From positions 62,001 through 126,000 of the forward strand of contig NZ_FOCM01000008.1 of NCBI RefSeq assembly GCF_900110115.1: a DNA stretch of 64,000 nucleotides, given 5' to 3'. The stretch comes from Palleronia pelagia. Its GTDB lineage: Bacteria > Pseudomonadota > Alphaproteobacteria > Rhodobacterales > Rhodobacteraceae. Position 1 is the stretch's first letter. Every line of letters begins with the position of its first letter. Of this stretch, positions 62,919 to 64,000 are shown piece after piece. The notes below the pieces were generated by a model, which was not told where the DNA came from, did not search any database, and saw only the letters and a list, made by a program, of their open reading frames with translations. The position numbers and the translations under genes are program-made.

Positions 62919-64000
62919 TTGCGGCTGACACGACGTACGATTTTGACCGGTCTGCTGGCCAGCGCGGCGGGCGGGGCATTGGCCGAGGCGCCGGCCACGT
63001 CGCTGCGGCCGCGGGCGCGCGCCGCCGATTTCTTCAAGCGCGCCCTGCCCACCGGCGACGACCTGGTGGCCCGCGCGGGCCTTGGCGCCGGCAAGGTCGC
63101 CTTCGTGGTGGCCGACGCCACGACCGGCGAGATTCTGGAATCGCGCGCGCCGCTGTTGCCGCAACCGCCCGCCAGCACCGCCAAGGCCCTTACCACGCTT
63201 TACCACCTGGACCGGCTCGGTCCCACTCACCGCTTCTCGACCCGGCTGCTGGCGACCGGCCCGGTCGTCAACGGGCGCATCGACGGCGACCTGATCCTCG
63301 CCGGCGGAGGGGACCCCACGCTCGACACCGACGGCCTGGCGAGGCTGGCGTCGCAACTGAAGGATGCGGGCGTGCGCGAGGTCGCAGGCAACCTGCGGAT
63401 CTGGACGGGCGCGCTGCCGAACCTGCACGAGATCGACGTCGAGCAACCCGACCACGTGGGCTACAACCCGGCGGTGGGCGGGCTGAACCTGAACTTCAAC
63501 CGGGTGCATTTCGGATGGGAGCGCAAGGGCGGCGACTACCAGGTCAGCATGGATGCCCGCTCGGCCACGCGAATTCCCGGCGTCGCCATGGCGCGGATGC
63601 AGGTCGTCGACCGAAGCGGCCCCGTCTATACATACGCCCGCGGCGAGGCGCGCGATGACTGGACCGTGGCGCGCGGTGCGCTGGGCAGCAACGGGTCGCG
63701 CTGGCTGCCGGTCCGGTTTCCGGGCCTCTACGCGGGCGAGGTGTTCCAGACGCTCGCACGGTCGAACGGCCTGATGATCGGCGGCCCGGTCCTGCGCGCC
63801 GACGCGCCCGAGGGCGATGAGCTGGCCCGCGTCGACAGCGCCGAAAGCCGCGTGATCCTTGAGGACATGCTGGAATATTCCACCAACCTCACCGCCGAGA
63901 TCATGGGCCTGTCGGCCAGCAAGTCCGACGGCGATGTCGAGACGCTGGCCGGCTCGGCCGCGCGGATGAACGAATGGCTGAAATCGGAGATGGGGCTGCG
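62919..64000 (+). CDS. dacB: PBP4-type D-alanyl-D-alanine carboxypeptidase/endopeptidase, 5' part
   Basis: 360 codons in view, cut by the window end (full length about 480). A TTG start with AGGAG seven bases upstream gives an N-terminus RLTRRTILTGLLASAAGG with a twin-arginine-like signal peptide. The active-site SxxK is STAK in PPASTAKALTTLYHLD, and SxN is STN in LEYSTNLTAEIM; the KTG motif lies outside. The enzyme trims and cuts peptidoglycan cross-links in the periplasm. Confidence 0.92.
   Translation, partial: MRLTRRTILTGLLASAAGGALAEAPATSLRPRARAADFFKRALPTGDDLVARAGLGAGKVAFVVADATTGEILESRAPLLPQPPASTAKALTTLYHLDRLGPTHRFSTRLLATGPVVNGRIDGDLILAGGGDPTLDTDGLARLASQLKDAGVREVAGNLRIWTGALPNLHEIDVEQPDHVGYNPAVGGLNLNFNRVHFGWERKGGDYQVSMDARSATRIPGVAMARMQVVDRSGPVYTYARGEARDDWTVARGALGSNGSRWLPVRFPGLYAGEVFQTLARSNGLMIGGPVLRADAPEGDELARVDSAESRVILEDMLEYSTNLTAEIMGLSASKSDGDVETLAGSAARMNEWLKSEMGL

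Overview
The window looks like one chromosomal contig piece from a high-GC alphaproteobacterium of the Rhodobacteraceae (Roseobacter group). The reasons are gene content and order: glyQ - DUF6446 gene - glyS, a MoxR/DUF58/DUF4159 module, a lone ctaD, glycolate oxidase glcD/E/F, two TTAA-N7-TTAA CtrA boxes, a GGGGGC-loop-GCCCCC intergenic element ending in TATTTTTGG, and frequent ATGA/TTGA stop-start overlaps. No rRNA, tRNA, CRISPR array, transposase, integrase or replication origin was recognised by eye. No gap between genes exceeds about 280 bases.

Layout. 1-2.2 kb: end of hemN, nth, an adenosine-kinase-type PfkB kinase. 2.2-4.8 kb: divergent sulfotransferase and GT14-type glycosyltransferase. 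4.8-8.2 kb: HIT protein, SpoIIAA-like protein, an ABC ATPase without its permease, an NDUFS6-like zinc protein and two small envelope proteins. 8.2-14.8 kb: polA, manganese catalase, RluE-like pseudouridine synthase, a CxxC peroxiredoxin-like protein, a CDF metal transporter and a membrane-anchored protein. 14.8-22.2 kb: DUF1285 protein and a four-gene MoxR/VWA envelope module. 22.3-33.6 kb: an SDR-like protein, glcD, then a roughly 5 kb cassette that splits glcD from glcE-glcF, then a secreted trypsin-like protease. 33.8-43.5 kb: small heat-shock protein, alpha/beta hydrolase, a large periplasmic pseudoprotease, glycyl-tRNA synthetase subunits and a PPDK-like protein. 43.5-47.7 kb: a CtrA-box-associated cell wall hydrolase and folB-folP-glmM. 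47.7-54.5 kb: DMT exporter, ilvC facing two tandem Lrp/AsnC regulators, class V aminotransferase, UbiH-family hydroxylase, HAD phosphatase, GntR regulator. 54.5-64 kb: a c-di-GMP-binding-type glycosyltransferase with a CtrA box, carA, yqeY, DUF2244 and ctaD, a DegT aminotransferase, nadD and a PBP4-type dacB cut by the window end.

The most unusual part is the cassette at 26.1-29.3 kb. It is a four-gene minus-strand operon with its own sigma70-like promoter: a 77-residue His-rich protein, a tyrosinase whose C-terminal tail carries 21 Lys-Glu dipeptides in 5- and 8-residue repeats, a 232-residue protein that looks like a lone pre-ATP-grasp domain, and an ATP-grasp ligase with the motifs of graspetide (MvdC/MvdD-type) peptide ligases. 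Such ligases join Lys or Ser/Thr side chains to Glu/Asp. I therefore infer that the Lys-Glu tail of the tyrosinase is the substrate of the ligase, giving an enzyme-fused, cross-linked repeat tail. I do not know a described system of this kind.

A second theme is cell-cycle and c-di-GMP control of the envelope. Perfect CtrA boxes lie upstream of the SleB-type hydrolase and of the glycosyltransferase whose N-terminus matches the MshEN c-di-GMP-binding pattern residue for residue.
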